Assembly: GCF_024529975.1 (NCBI RefSeq)
Contig: NZ_AP024897.1
Span: 3,968,001 to 4,032,000 of the forward strand
DNA length: 64,000 nucleotides
Direction of reading: 5' to 3'
From: Vibrio quintilis
GTDB taxonomy: Bacteria; Pseudomonadota; Gammaproteobacteria; Enterobacterales; Vibrionaceae
This document shows, piece after piece, positions 51,978-61,500 of this stretch. Both the position numbers and the translations under genes were made by a program. Within the stretch, counting starts at the first letter, position 1. The number at the start of each line of letters is the position of its first letter. The notes beneath the pieces are model-generated. The model ran no database searches. It saw only the letters and a list, made by a program, of their open reading frames with translations, and was not told the DNA's origin.

Positions 51978-52934
51978 ATGAAACATACCCTACGACTGAG
52001 TATTCTTTCCGCCGCAATCATGACATCCGCTTCTGCGATGGCAGCCTGGCCGGAAAAACCGATTCAGATTATTGTGCCCTGGGGCGCAGGTGGTAATACC
52101 GATACCGTTGCCCGGCTGGTTGCTGAAGGTCTGAAAAGCAAACTGGGTGTGCCGGTGAATGTCATCAACCGCACCGGCGGCGCGGGTGTTGTCGGCCATG
52201 ATGCGATGGCGAAAGCTAAACCGGACGGTTATACCCTGGGTGTGGCAACCGTCGAAATTGCCATGATGCACCATCAGGGCATGACCAAACTCGATTACCA
52301 TAATTACACGCCGATCACCCGTCTCGCAGTCAATCTGGGCGGTATTCAGGTTGCAGCCAATTCGCAGTTCAACAACATCAAACAGATGACAGATTACATC
52401 AAAGCGCATCCCGGTAAGCTCAAAGCATCCGGCAGCGGCCTGAATTCCGGCTGGCACCTGAACCTGATCGGCATGCTGGACAGCATGGGAATGCCAGCCA
52501 ATGCAGTCACTTTCGTGCCATCCGAGGGTTCCAGCTCAGCCCTGATGGAGCTTGTCTCCGGCGGGATTGACTTCACGACCTCTTCACCGGGCGAAGCCAG
52601 AAGTATGGTTCAGGCCGGGATGGTAAAAAATCTCGCGACCATGGCAGAAAAACCAGCCGGTTTGTACAAAGATGTGCCGGTTTTCCGCCAGGCAACCGGC
52701 TATCCGTATTCATTCTCCACCTGGAACTCACTGGTGACTCCGGCTGGTGTACCTGAGGAAGTCAGCACCAAACTGATTCAGGCGATGAAAGATGTGTTTG
52801 CTGAAGGCAAGCTGCAACAGTACGCAACCAAACAGGGTTTTGAAGTGTATCCGTTGTATGGCAAAGACATGGCTGCCTTTATGAAAGCAGAAGATGAGAA
52901 ATACGGAAAACTCATCAGCAAGCTGAAGAAATAA
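51978..52934 (+). CDS. tctC: TctC-type periplasmic binding protein of a tripartite tricarboxylate transporter
   Basis: A 318-aa exported solute receptor: signal peptide ending SAMA (about 22), WPEKPIQIIVPWGAGGNTDTVARLVAEGL at the mature start (the classic Bug/TctC motif), VINRTGGAGVVGHDAMAKAKPDGYTLG, and PAGVPEEVSTKLIQAMKDVFAEG near the end. These receptors bind carboxylates. AAGGAG lies before the ATG. Followed by tctB and tctA in order. Confidence 0.95.
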   Translation: MKHTLRLSILSAAIMTSASAMAAWPEKPIQIIVPWGAGGNTDTVARLVAEGLKSKLGVPVNVINRTGGAGVVGHDAMAKAKPDGYTLGVATVEIAMMHHQGMTKLDYHNYTPITRLAVNLGGIQVAANSQFNNIKQMTDYIKAHPGKLKASGSGLNSGWHLNLIGMLDSMGMPANAVTFVPSEGSSSALMELVSGGIDFTTSSPGEARSMVQAGMVKNLATMAEKPAGLYKDVPVFRQATGYPYSFSTWNSLVTPAGVPEEVSTKLIQAMKDVFAEGKLQQYATKQGFEVYPLYGKDMAAFMKAEDEKYGKLISKLKK

Positions 52935-53060
52935 ACCGTCCCCCCGATGGCAGAACAAAGGTGTATGAACCCGCTTCAGCCCTTTGTTTCTGCTCATTCC
53001 GGGATGTCGCTGATCTTGTCCGGGCTGAGACTGTCCGGTACAGCCCGATAAGGTGTATTT

Positions 53061-53501
53061 ATGCGTTCACTGCCACTCTCACAATTTTTTATCGCGCTGT
53101 TTGCGCTGCTGATTCTGCTGACCAGCCTGACTCAATATGGCGGTGTCAGTGAATTCGGGGCCGGATTTCTGCCCACCGTCCTGAGCGGGTTATTGTTACT
53201 GTTCACCCTGATAGATGGCGCGATTCATTACCGTCAGCAGCATCACGGCCGTTTCCCGATCACTGCCGCAGAAGTGCGCGCATTACTGATGATTGGCGTC
53301 TCCGTCATTGTGTTTATTCTGCTGATTGAAACGCTGGGCTTCATTCTCTGCGCTACCTTATTGCTGTTCAGCCTGATCATGATACGCCGCAGAGACAAAC
53401 TCTGGTTGTGGCTGCTGTTTTCCGCCGCGGCTGCATTCGGCATTCATTATGTATTTGCCAGCGTTCTGATGGTTGCCCTGCCTTCCGGCATCTGGAGTTA
53501 G
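53061..53501 (+). CDS. tctB: TctB-type small membrane subunit
   Basis: A 146-aa membrane protein with four predicted helices (about 8-25, 35-55, 74-100, 108-140), including LMIGVSVIVFILLIETLGFILCATLLLFSLIMI. This is the small, poorly conserved subunit of TTT transporters. The ribosome site is weak. Nine bp separate it from tctA. Confidence 0.9.
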   Translation: MRSLPLSQFFIALFALLILLTSLTQYGGVSEFGAGFLPTVLSGLLLLFTLIDGAIHYRQQHHGRFPITAAEVRALLMIGVSVIVFILLIETLGFILCATLLLFSLIMIRRRDKLWLWLLFSAAAAFGIHYVFASVLMVALPSGIWS

Positions 53502-53510
53502 GAGTCACAT

Positions 53511-55031
53511 ATGTCTGTTTTTCTCAGTGCACTACAATACATTGATCTCAACGCCATCATCGCAATTATCGCTGCGGGTCTTTTTGGCTTATTTGTCGGT
53601 TCCATCCCCGGCCTGACTGCGACCATGGCGGTTGCTCTGATGGTGCCGTTTACCTTTTTTATGGACCCGATTCCGGCACTGGCACTGATGATTTCAATCG
53701 GTGCCTCCTCGATTTATGCCGGTGATATTCCCGGCGCGCTGCTACGCATTCCCGGCACCCCGGCTTCGGCCGCTTATGTCGCCGATTCCAATGAGCTGGT
53801 GAAACAAGGCAAACTGAACCGGGTGCTCGGCATCGGGCTGACCAGCTCCGTTATCGGCGGTCTGGTTGGTGCACTGATTCTGATGCTGGCTGCGCCATTG
53901 CTGGCGAAGTTTGCCCTGAAGTTCAGTTCCTATGAATATACCTGGCTTTCTCTGCTCGGTTTAACCTGTGCGACGCTGGTGGTTGGCAACCAACCGTTGA
54001 AAGGGCTGGTTACTTTATGTCTCGGGCTGCTGTTAGCCTGTGTCGGTTACGATCAGATCACCGGTGTCCCCCGCTTTACTTTCGGTCAGGTCAGCCTGTT
54101 GCAGGGCGTGAATTTCATCCCGGCGATGATTGGTTTGTTCGCCATTTCCGGCGCAATCGAATATTACGCCGGACGCATTCAGGACAGCACCAGCCGTCAA
54201 ACAGCAACACCGCAAACCGATTCAGGCATGAACCTGTTTAAAGGTGTGCCTTCACTGTTATGGCAACGCAAATTCAACCTGATGCGCAGCAGTGTGCTCG
54301 GCACCCTGATTGGTGCCCTGCCCGGTGCGGGTGCAGACATCGCCGCATGGATTTCTTATGCGATTTCCAAAAAGTTTTCCAAAAACCCGGAGCTGTACGG
54401 GCATGGCTCGGAAGAAGCGATTGTCGATGCGTCCAGCAGTAACAACGGTAGTCTGGCCGGAAGCTGGATTCCGTCGCTGGTATTTGGGATTCCCGGCGAT
54501 TCAGCCGCAGCGATTATTATCGGCGTGCTGTATATGAAAGACATGAACCCCGGCCCGACGCTGTTCCTGTTCCAGCCGGATAAACTCTATGCGGTGTTTA
54601 TTCTGTTCTTTATCGCCAACCTGATGCTGCTGCCACTGGCAACGCTGGTGGTGAATTTTATCAAGCGCATCATCTACATTGATAAAGCCGTGCTTTACCC
54701 TGTGATTATTCTGTTCAGCATGGTCGGTTCATTCGCCATCAACAATGATTTGTCATCGATTTACGTCATGCTGGGCATGGGCGTGCTGGGTTACCTGTTG
54801 CAACGCGGCCAGTATCCCATTTCCCCAATCATTCTCGGGATGATCCTCGGCCCAATGTTGGAGAAGAACCTGCTGTCGTCCCTGATTAAATCAGACGGCC
54901 AGCTACTGGCCTTTGTCGAACGGCCGGTGTCGATGTTTCTTGCGACCTGTTTCTTTGCGGTGGTGGTGATGCAGGTGTTCAGTATTATCCGGGCTGCCGG
55001 AAGCGGTTCGCAGAAGGTGGTTGAAGGGTGA
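53511..55031 (+). CDS. tctA: TctA-type large membrane subunit
   Basis: A 506-aa polytopic transporter with the TctA hallmark near the start (GSIPGLTATMAVALMVPFTF), GDIPGALLRIPGTPASAAYVADSNEL, a repeat of that motif in the second half (GALPGAGADIAAWISYAISKKFSKNPE and GIPGDSAAAIIIGVLY), and about 11 helices. It moves the solute delivered by TctC using an ion gradient. The last gene of the sugar-acid-type cluster. Confidence 0.95.
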   Translation: MSVFLSALQYIDLNAIIAIIAAGLFGLFVGSIPGLTATMAVALMVPFTFFMDPIPALALMISIGASSIYAGDIPGALLRIPGTPASAAYVADSNELVKQGKLNRVLGIGLTSSVIGGLVGALILMLAAPLLAKFALKFSSYEYTWLSLLGLTCATLVVGNQPLKGLVTLCLGLLLACVGYDQITGVPRFTFGQVSLLQGVNFIPAMIGLFAISGAIEYYAGRIQDSTSRQTATPQTDSGMNLFKGVPSLLWQRKFNLMRSSVLGTLIGALPGAGADIAAWISYAISKKFSKNPELYGHGSEEAIVDASSSNNGSLAGSWIPSLVFGIPGDSAAAIIIGVLYMKDMNPGPTLFLFQPDKLYAVFILFFIANLMLLPLATLVVNFIKRIIYIDKAVLYPVIILFSMVGSFAINNDLSSIYVMLGMGVLGYLLQRGQYPISPIILGMILGPMLEKNLLSSLIKSDGQLLAFVERPVSMFLATCFFAVVVMQVFSIIRAAGSGSQKVVEG

Positions 55032-55091
55032 TTTTTTAGTTTATTTTGAGGTTTGGAGAATTTGGGCTCCTGTGAAATACAGCGGCCCAAA

Positions 55092-55511
55092 TCACCAGCA
55101 AAAATTCAGAAATAAGAACCCGGTTTCTTCATACCGGATAAATTTAGCATTGTTATCCAGATAAATATCCAACCGGCAGATATCCGCTAAGTCAGGCTGA
55201 CCTTCTTCACCTATCATATCCAGTCGTCCAATCCATGATTTGTTATCAGTATACGACCAGTGAATCATTGCAAATAAGTCCCTTGAAAACATGGTTTCGA
55301 CCAATGGGCGTTTAATAATCATCATACCCACACCATTGGAAACAATTACTTTATCACGGGTTTGATCATAATTATTCAACCGGACTTCGACCGGATGTGT
55401 CGGATTGTTGTAATGAATATACAGACGCTTGGGAAAGAAAAAAGCACCTGCCATGCCACAGAAAATTACAGCCATAGCGACTTGGGTTATTTTCTGCCAT
55501 TTAGCTGCCAT
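55092..55511 (-). CDS. single-pass membrane protein, probable immunity to the Ntox44-type toxin
   Basis: A 139-aa protein with one N-terminal membrane helix (KITQVAMAVIFCGMAGAFFF) and a C-terminal domain with RLYIHYNNPTHPVEVRLNNYDQTRDKVIVSNGVGMMIIKRPLVE and ICRLDIYLDNNAKFIRYEE. I do not recognise the family. It overlaps the toxin gene by 11 bp and lies downstream of it, the standard place for the immunity gene. Topology would put its body in the periplasm. Immunity role inferred. Confidence 0.7.
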   Translation of the reverse strand: MAAKWQKITQVAMAVIFCGMAGAFFFPKRLYIHYNNPTHPVEVRLNNYDQTRDKVIVSNGVGMMIIKRPLVETMFSRDLFAMIHWSYTDNKSWIGRLDMIGEEGQPDLADICRLDIYLDNNAKFIRYEETGFLFLNFCW

Positions 55512-56301
55512 TTCTTAGCTCTTCTCTGTTTGGATGAATACAAAAATGAATGTCCCGTGAGTCGACAAATGGTGTTTGTTTCAGGGTTTCCATTAACTTA
55601 AACGGCGTTAATCCCGCAGCCAAGTCCCCATATTGACGATATAGTTGAAAGCCAGCTTCAATACCCAGTCTATCATCTGGTGTGTCGCCAGATGTCGTTA
55701 GGTTATCCAAAAACTGTGCACCAGAAGCCCCCTTTAACAAAAGTTCCTGACTGAAACCACAGGCAAGCCCGACATAACCATAATGGATATTCGACCAGAT
55801 ATCATAAAAATAATCGTGTTTCTTATACTTGTGCCAGTAGCTCTTTGAATCTGTCGGAATATCACCCTCATTTTTCGGGTCAGCCCGAAACGCCCGTACC
55901 TCTCTCAACGGCCATAACTTACGATGAACTGCAACTGCCTGTAAACGGGAATTATGAGAAATCAACGGTTTGTGATCCCACGGATGACCTTTAAATACCT
56001 GACTGGTCCATATAGCCATTGCTGACATCAAATCCGGACCGGGCGCTGCGATCAATAATTGTCGATATGTGGGTAATTGTTGCCACTTTTTCAGACGCTT
56101 CTGATGATAGTTAAGTAAGTAGCGAATACTTTTACAACTCTCACTCTGAATGTTGGTTCTGATTTCACCAATGATATATTCTGCAACCAATAAAGCACCG
56201 TCTGGATGTTGGCAAGCCAGGGTGATCATCACTGGATCATGGATATTTGCCGGTGTCGAAAGTATCTCTTTTTTCAAAATCCAGCCGGATGAATCTGTCA
56301 T
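55501..56301 (-). CDS. polymorphic toxin type 44 (Ntox44)-domain effector
   Basis: A 266-aa protein made cotranslationally with a PAAR protein (4-bp overlap). The second half carries the toxin-44 pattern: YFYDIWSNIHYGYVGLACGFSQELLLKGA (about 172-200), then DDRLGIEAGFQLYRQYG (about 227-243). Ntox44 is a predicted RNase-type toxin domain of polymorphic systems; its target is not established to my knowledge. The first 130 residues probably mediate loading. The pair forms a T6SS cargo unit separate from the hcp-vgrG cluster. Confidence 0.82.
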   Translation of the reverse strand: MTDSSGWILKKEILSTPANIHDPVMITLACQHPDGALLVAEYIIGEIRTNIQSESCKSIRYLLNYHQKRLKKWQQLPTYRQLLIAAPGPDLMSAMAIWTSQVFKGHPWDHKPLISHNSRLQAVAVHRKLWPLREVRAFRADPKNEGDIPTDSKSYWHKYKKHDYFYDIWSNIHYGYVGLACGFSQELLLKGASGAQFLDNLTTSGDTPDDRLGIEAGFQLYRQYGDLAAGLTPFKLMETLKQTPFVDSRDIHFCIHPNREELRNGS

Positions 56302-56798
56302 GAACCCTCCCTGAGAAATATTTGTATTTTTTTCGGCTGACTCCCCGTATCTACTACCGGCAGTTTCCCGGTACGGTCTGTTCTTCCTTCAGCAACAATA
56401 TTTCCATCAACAAGAATGCAGTACTCTCTATTGGTCAAAGGCTGTCCGGTTTCATCTTGAATAACAAACCTCCGGTTATATGGCTTATCCATGAGTTGTG
56501 GTTCAGGAGATTCATCACCAATATTAACTGTACCGCCTCCAACAGTGACGCCACCACAGTTAACGGTTCCTCCCGTCAGAGCTGCTGGCTTATAATTTAT
56601 CTGTACTGTTGATGATCCAGACAATATTTTACGCTTATGAGGTGGATGTTTTGGTTTTGCGTGCGGAGCAAGCAAATCTCCGACTCTTGCAGCAGAAATG
56701 CCATCCATGAATACATCGGATGAACCGGAAATGACTGGTGTAGGTGGAAAACCATGATGGTCAGTCCCCATATCACCAACACGTACCGCTTTTGCCAT
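56298..56798 (-). CDS. PAAR-domain spike protein with C-terminal extension
   Basis: A 166-aa protein: PAAR repeats at 1-95 (AKAVRVGDMGTDHHGFPPTPVISGSSDVFMDGISAARVGDLLAPH, ILSGSSTVQINYKPAAL, VNCGGVTVGGGTVNIG) with the zinc-site His/Cys residues, then a small beta domain (NRRFVIQDETGQPLTNREYCILVDGNIVAEGRTDRTGKLPV), like the transthyretin-type adaptors that connect PAAR tips to effectors. GGAGG lies 4 nt before the ATG. It would cap VgrG and carry the toxin encoded next. Confidence 0.9.
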   Translation of the reverse strand: MAKAVRVGDMGTDHHGFPPTPVISGSSDVFMDGISAARVGDLLAPHAKPKHPPHKRKILSGSSTVQINYKPAALTGGTVNCGGVTVGGGTVNIGDESPEPQLMDKPYNRRFVIQDETGQPLTNREYCILVDGNIVAEGRTDRTGKLPVVDTGSQPKKIQIFLREGS

Positions 56799-56815
56799 TA
56801 CTCCTCCGGGATAAA

Positions 56816-56839
56816 TATAAGACTCAAACGAGTCTTATA
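56816..56839. promoter_or_regulatory. 10-bp hairpin in the PAAR leader
   Basis: TATAAGACTC-AAAC-GAGTCTTATA is a perfect inverted repeat ending 17 bp before the PAAR start codon, next to its ribosome site. It could be an operator or an RNA hairpin that limits translation. No T-run follows on the minus strand that would make it a terminator. Confidence 0.35.
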
Positions 56840-57067
56840 CGCTACTGGTTTATCAAGAGAATAACGAGAGTCTGATACAATCAATCTGGTAATCTGAGAT
56901 ATTCTGATAAAAAACATCTCGATTTATTAACTGTTTTATCCGGAATTGAGCAATAAAACTTTATCAATAATCGCTTTTTTATCTGAATTTCAGGGGGGAT
57001 GCTTTGGGCTAGAGTTGTCTTAGCTCGTTCCGTGGTTCCAGGCAACATCTGGTGCACGCGCTTCACT

Positions 57068-57406
57068 TCATCTTTTTTCATGAAGTTCGAATAGTTTGAA
57101 TAGATGCTTTCCGCATGGAGTAAGCTCAAGCTTGTGCGGATGATACTTTGGCCACCGGTTCAATCTTCTTTTAATTAACCATTGACCAATTCTTGGATCT
57201 CTGAGTTCCGGACAACTTTTCCAAAAACCTCCTGTCAATTTGACATCACACGATTGACCGTCGAGTAAAACCTTAACCTTGTGAACCTTCCAGCAAAAAT
57301 AATCAGACCTGTCCCGGATTGAAATACGAATTCCCAAACCAGCACCTGTTTGATGATTTGGACGCCCATTAGACCAGGCACTCACTTCCATCATCGTCAA
57401 TTCCAT
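57068..57406 (-). CDS. conserved-looking small protein of unknown function
   Basis: A 112-aa protein: VSAWSNGRPNHQTGAGLGIRISIRDRSDYF, then a beta-rich part VKVLLDGQSCDVKLTGGFWKSCPELRDPRIGQWLIKRRLNRWPKYHPHKLELTPCG. The start and the FWxxCPELR...IGxWL part look familiar from scattered hypothetical proteins in diverse bacteria, but no function is known to me. Basic overall. Starts at 57406 or 57391 are possible. It stands alone between the T6SS PAAR unit and the VUT gene. Confidence 0.6.
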   Translation of the reverse strand: MELTMMEVSAWSNGRPNHQTGAGLGIRISIRDRSDYFCWKVHKVKVLLDGQSCDVKLTGGFWKSCPELRDPRIGQWLIKRRLNRWPKYHPHKLELTPCGKHLFKLFELHEKR

Positions 57407-57644
57407 TCAAGATATGATCCTTTTCAGTATAGATCGCCATCAATTAAAGAGTGCCACTCAAAATTGACTTCAGCGATCAGAACATCACTGAGCCTTACAC
57501 TAATATCCAGCTGGCAAACCAAATCCGGGTTATATGTTGACGAACCAGCCGCTGGTCTTCATCAAATGAGGCATAGTATTCGAGGTATTCTTCCTGCACC
57601 GGTGTCTCCTGCTTTTTTGGTTGACTGATTTGCAGCTATCCGGA

Positions 57645-57671
57645 AAAAACCGGAGACTGGCTCCGGTTTCT
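57645..57671 (-). terminator. intrinsic terminator of the VUT operon
   Basis: AAACCGGAG (57649-57657) and CTCCGGTTT (57663-57671) form a 9-bp stem. On the minus strand it is followed by TTTTCC, with A-rich DNA at 57645-57650 on the plus strand. Confidence 0.8.
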
Positions 57672-57712
57672 GCTGATTGATTCAATCAGGTATTGACGCT
57701 CTGGGAAATTGC

Positions 57713-58513
57713 TCAGGAAGTCACTTCCCGAAGTTCCGGCTTGCGACTCCGATAGACAGCAACAATCGCATAGGTCACCGGGATCAGGCAAGCGGCATAA
57801 ACAATTTTGAAGCCATAGTTATCGATAATCCGGGTAATCAGGCCGGTACTGACTGACGTGCCGAAGAAGAGTGAAATCCACACGATCGTGTAGGTGATCT
57901 GGCCGCAGCTGGTTGAGACAATACACCGCAACCATAACGGACATCTGGCTAAGCGGTAGCGCAAAGAGCGGAAGATCAGATTGTTCGTCTGATCAGCTAA
58001 CAACAGACACAGCGCATTAATCAGATATAATTTGGGTAATTTTCCAAATACAGTCAGATATGCATCAGACAAAGTGAAAACATTCAGCGTGAGATAAACC
58101 AGTGCCGATGCAATCACCATCACGACGGCTGCCATACAGGTCAATTGTCTGGCATAGCGGTACTGAAAAATCTCGTTCACCGAGTCCAGGATAATGAAAG
58201 TTAAGGGGAAAATAAGAATCCCGGCTGGCTGGGCAGTGTGGAACAGATGTACCGTATTCGGTGACATTGGAATCGCTAACAGCAGAAACACCAGATAAAA
58301 CGCAAACAAGCCGCCAATCCAGAAGAAGTCATACTCATCTTTTTGTGAAATATACCCGTTCGACAGTTCACGAATTAATGCCCTGTCTTTGCTGTCAAAC
58401 ATCAGCAATACGTTTTTTTTCAGCAGGTCATCTGCCGGTGCATGCAGCCTGACGCCTTTATCTGACTCGTAAAGAATACTGTCAGCTGTGTGTTTAATAA
58501 TTTTAAGCTTCAT
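57713..58513 (-). CDS. VUT-family (YhhQ-like) membrane transporter
   Basis: A 266-aa protein. A 70-residue soluble start is followed by about six membrane helices. The VUT/queuosine-precursor transporter signature is clear: AGILIFPLTFIILDSVNEIFQYRYARQLT (about 97-125), where the Asp and Glu in LDSVNE are conserved. Homologues import queuosine precursors; here the extra N-terminal cytosolic part is unusual. It overlaps the upstream regulator gene by 11 bp, so the two are cotranscribed. Confidence 0.85.
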   Translation of the reverse strand: MKLKIIKHTADSILYESDKGVRLHAPADDLLKKNVLLMFDSKDRALIRELSNGYISQKDEYDFFWIGGLFAFYLVFLLLAIPMSPNTVHLFHTAQPAGILIFPLTFIILDSVNEIFQYRYARQLTCMAAVVMVIASALVYLTLNVFTLSDAYLTVFGKLPKLYLINALCLLLADQTNNLIFRSLRYRLARCPLWLRCIVSTSCGQITYTIVWISLFFGTSVSTGLITRIIDNYGFKIVYAACLIPVTYAIVAVYRSRKPELREVTS

Positions 58514-59054
58514 ATATATACGTCTCTTTATCGATTATCATTTCGATTTTGCCAATAACTGACGGTTCAAGGGGTGCGGTTGAGGAAAGGTAAGTCCACT
58601 CCAGACGGGTCACTAAATCATGCCTGCTGGCAATCACTAATCCGAGCTGCTTGTCTTCAATCAGGTAGAGACCATCTCCGGTCGTTGCTGAAGAAACAAT
58701 CACCAAAATATTTTCCGGCAAAGAGCCTGCAATGACGCCAAAACTCTCTTCACAGGTAAATATTCCGGGAACTTTACACATGCCGGTTTGTTGCTTATCA
58801 CCAGAATTGATCTCGTATACCGGAAAAACAGCAATCGGGATTTCTTCGCAGCTTCCTTCTCCGGTCAGCAACCATGACTGAGAGACCTGAAGATAATCCG
58901 CAATCGCCGGCAGGTGCTTTTTAGGAGACTGGATGCGGCCGGTCATAATATTACTGACATGCCCTTTGCCTAAATTCAGCTCACGCGCTAACTGAGTCGC
59001 ACTGATACCCCGCATTCTCATGGTTTCCCTGAGTCTGTCACCGATATGCCTCAT
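58503..59054 (-). CDS. XRE-family regulator with C-terminal sensor domain
   Basis: A 183-aa protein: HTH_3 at 1-65 (RLRETMRMRGISATQLARELNLGKGHVSNIMTGRIQSPKKHLPAIADYLQVSQSWLLTGEG) and a C-terminal domain resembling the S24/LexA-like fold in layout (VFPVYEINSGD, GVIAGSLPENILVIVSSATTGDGLYLIEDKQLGLVIASR), but without a clear Ser-Lys dyad. It may regulate the overlapping transporter gene. The signal is unknown. Confidence 0.85.
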   Translation of the reverse strand: MRHIGDRLRETMRMRGISATQLARELNLGKGHVSNIMTGRIQSPKKHLPAIADYLQVSQSWLLTGEGSCEEIPIAVFPVYEINSGDKQQTGMCKVPGIFTCEESFGVIAGSLPENILVIVSSATTGDGLYLIEDKQLGLVIASRHDLVTRLEWTYLSSTAPLEPSVIGKIEMIIDKETYIYEA

Positions 59055-59173
59055 AGAGTTACCTATTTATCAATATACAACGTGACGATATTAACTTAAA
59101 TGCATTGCTTTTGAAAGAGAAGGGATTAAAATGAAATACAAAGTATTATTAAATAATTATTAAGAATAACGTT

Positions 59174-59431
59174 ATGCATGGCACAGATACAGATATAGCA
59201 AAGAATAGCTACTTACCTGTTATTTCAGCGCAAATACAGTGTATTAACGAGCTATCTTCCAAGACAAGGCAGGAAAAACTTTCCCTGCTTTACCGTGAAA
59301 ATCATTACTGCATTGCTAAAGTCCCCCCGGAACTGGCAGCAACCGATGACTCAACCGTTTTGTTTCAGGGCAAAGGCCGGGCCTGTCACCTGTTTCTCAA
59401 TGGTTATATGGCTTCATTTCTGACAGCCTAG
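59174..59431 (+). CDS. small protein of unknown function
   Basis: An 85-aa frame divergent from the XRE gene: YLPVISAQIQCINELSSKTRQEKLSLLYRENHYCIAKVPPELAATDDSTVLFQGKGRACHLFLNGYMASFLTA. No family recognised. No strong ribosome site precedes the ATG, but the codon use is like neighbouring genes and the frame ends just before a strong terminator, which argues for a real gene. Confidence 0.5.
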   Translation: MHGTDTDIAKNSYLPVISAQIQCINELSSKTRQEKLSLLYRENHYCIAKVPPELAATDDSTVLFQGKGRACHLFLNGYMASFLTA

Positions 59432-59452
59432 AGTGAGTTGCGCCGGGTGCGT

Positions 59453-59490
59453 AAAATAACACCTCTCTCATGGGAGAGAGGTGTTATTTT
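59453..59490. terminator. bidirectional intrinsic terminator
   Basis: A 17-bp perfect stem (59453-59469 with 59474-59490, loop ATGG) with A-run and T-run on its two sides. It serves both the small plus-strand gene and the minus-strand chemoreceptor. Confidence 0.93.
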
Positions 59491-59505
59491 CTCTTGTGAT
59501 AACAT

Positions 59506-61500
59506 TCAGGCCTGACGCTGATGAAACGAAAATCGTTGCAGCATATCGCGCATCATCCTGCTCTGTGAAGCCAGTTCATCCACAGCTGCAGCTGTTTCAA
59601 CTGAAGCAGACGCATTACCACGGGTCACCTCTTCGATAAAAGCGACCGCCTGATGGGCTTCATCCACACCCAACGCCTGCTCTTTGCTGGCTTGTGCAAT
59701 CTGTGCAATCAGATCCGCACTACTGTTGATTTGCTCAAAGACCGTTCCCAGTGATTCGGAAGTATGTTCAGCAATTTCAGCACCGGTGAGCGTTTTATCT
59801 GCGGCCATCTGAATCAGCTTTGCCGTTTCCTGTGCGGCATCTGTACTTCTTGATGCCAGCATTCTGACTTCATCGGCCACAACAGCGAAGCCTTTTCCCT
59901 GCTCTCCTGCCCGCGCGGCCTCAATAGCAGCGTTCAGAGCCAGCAAATTTGTTTGCTCAGCAATTTCATCAATTGTGTTAATAAAGTCCGTAATACTGTG
60001 CGTGGCTGTTTTTATCTCCATCATCGCTGTAACCAGCGTATGCATTTTTTCCTGACCTTCCGTCACTGCATCTTTTGCCAGCAACGCCAGATGACTGGCT
60101 TCTTCCGCAGAGTCTGCATTGACACTGGTCTGAGACGATAACTCAGCCAGAGATGCGGATAAACGTTCAACACTCTGGCTTTGATCTTCAGCACCTTCAG
60201 CCAGGGATTGACTGGCTTGAGAAATCTGGTGGCTGCCAACAGAGATTTGCTCTCCGGAATCCTGCACCTGACGCAGCAAGTCTGTCAGGTTGGTTACCAT
60301 TTCCTGTAATGAATAACCGAGCGAATCTTTCTCTGACACGATATCAGCCTGCTGAGATAAATCACCAGAAGCGATTTGCTGAGTCAGCTTCGCCTTTTTC
60401 TGAAGTGCGGCAACCATCATCCTGATAGATTCATACAGGCTTCCTTCCGTTTCTTCGTCAGCATTCAGGGCAACAGATAAATCTCCGGCGGAAACCTGTT
60501 TCACGATGTCAGACACTTCCTTCGGATCACCCCCGAGCTGGCGGAATGTAATCCGGACAATCCAGAATCCAATCAAAAGACTGCCGGCTACGGAAATCAC
60601 CACAATCAACTCAATAATATGATTCGCTGTCCGGTTTTCCTGCTGTAATTCAGGCCCGAGCGTGTCCTGTTCTTTCTTCACTGAGAGTTTAATATTCTCA
60701 ATGTGATTCGCGGCAACAGGACCAATCCGGTCCAGAGTACTTTTAATAATGTCATTCCGCTGAAAAACCTCGCTAACCACAGCATTGAATGATTGACGGT
60801 ATACTTTTGTTCCGGCCATCACCCTTTCCAGTAAGGTCCGCCGTTTCCCTTCTTGCAACTGTTGGTCTAGTTCCGCAAAACTTTCATACAGTTCATCCAG
60901 TTCCTGATCGACGCGGTCAACAGCTGTTTGATTATTGGTGTCGAGAAACTTCAGTGCATAGAGTCTGGCCAGAAGTAAATGGCGCAAACCCAGTGAAGCA
61001 ATATAAGAGACTTCAACATCACCATCTTCTTTCGCGGTAAATAATACCTGGCTGAGATTTTTTTCAATCTCCGGGCCTTTCACATTCATCACTTCATTCA
61101 CATTGTGATTACGTAATGCTTTGAGCTTTACCACTTCAGAAAAGCCCTGATTGTATTCTTCAAGCAGTTTCGAAATTTTGAAAATGGATTCTTTACGCTG
61201 CGGGTTTTTGACCTCATGCTTTGCCGCTTCGATAAATTGCTGAGTGTTCGCCAGATGCCGTTCGTAATCGGCTTTATCCCTGAGATCAGAAGAAAGAATG
61301 TAGTCCTTCACATTCAGGCGCATTTGCAGCAGGTTGGCCTGAATTCTTCCGGAAAGGTTGGTCGTTCGGGCTAATGAGCGGTAAGTCGTAAAACCCTGGG
61401 AGGAGTGATTCAAAGCGTTGTAGGATGCAATCCCGACAAATATCATCAGGACCGTGAGTGCTCCAAAACCTGAATAGAGCATTTTTTTAAAACCAAACAT
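59506..61500 (-). CDS. methyl-accepting chemotaxis protein with helical (HBM-like) sensor
   Basis: A 664-aa chemoreceptor: membrane helix (about 8-28), a long all-helical periplasmic domain (30-295) of the size of helical bimodular (HBM) sensors, second helix (about 297-318), HAMP segments (with [25 protein letters not shown] and a second [13 protein letters not shown]), and the signalling tip [26 protein letters not shown] sensors bind organic acids; the ligand here is unknown. No pentapeptide at the C-terminus. Confidence 0.93.
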   Translation of the reverse strand: MFGFKKMLYSGFGALTVLMIFVGIASYNALNHSSQGFTTYRSLARTTNLSGRIQANLLQMRLNVKDYILSSDLRDKADYERHLANTQQFIEAAKHEVKNPQRKESIFKISKLLEEYNQGFSEVVKLKALRNHNVNEVMNVKGPEIEKNLSQVLFTAKEDGDVEVSYIASLGLRHLLLARLYALKFLDTNNQTAVDRVDQELDELYESFAELDQQLQEGKRRTLLERVMAGTKVYRQSFNAVVSEVFQRNDIIKSTLDRIGPVAANHIENIKLSVKKEQDTLGPELQQENRTANHIIELIVVISVAGSLLIGFWIVRITFRQLGGDPKEVSDIVKQVSAGDLSVALNADEETEGSLYESIRMMVAALQKKAKLTQQIASGDLSQQADIVSEKDSLGYSLQEMVTNLTDLLRQVQDSGEQISVGSHQISQASQSLAEGAEDQSQSVERLSASLAELSSQTSVNADSAEEASHLALLAKDAVTEGQEKMHTLVTAMMEIKTATHSITDFINTIDEIAEQTNLLALNAAIEAARAGEQGKGFAVVADEVRMLASRSTDAAQETAKLIQMAADKTLTGAEIAEHTSESLGTVFEQINSSADLIAQIAQASKEQALGVDEAHQAVAFIEEVTRGNASASVETAAAVDELASQSRMMRDMLQRFSFHQRQA

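Noticed and set aside
56881..57129. 82-codon minus-strand frame
   Set aside because: It overlaps the better 57068-57406 gene in another frame and has no family resemblance.
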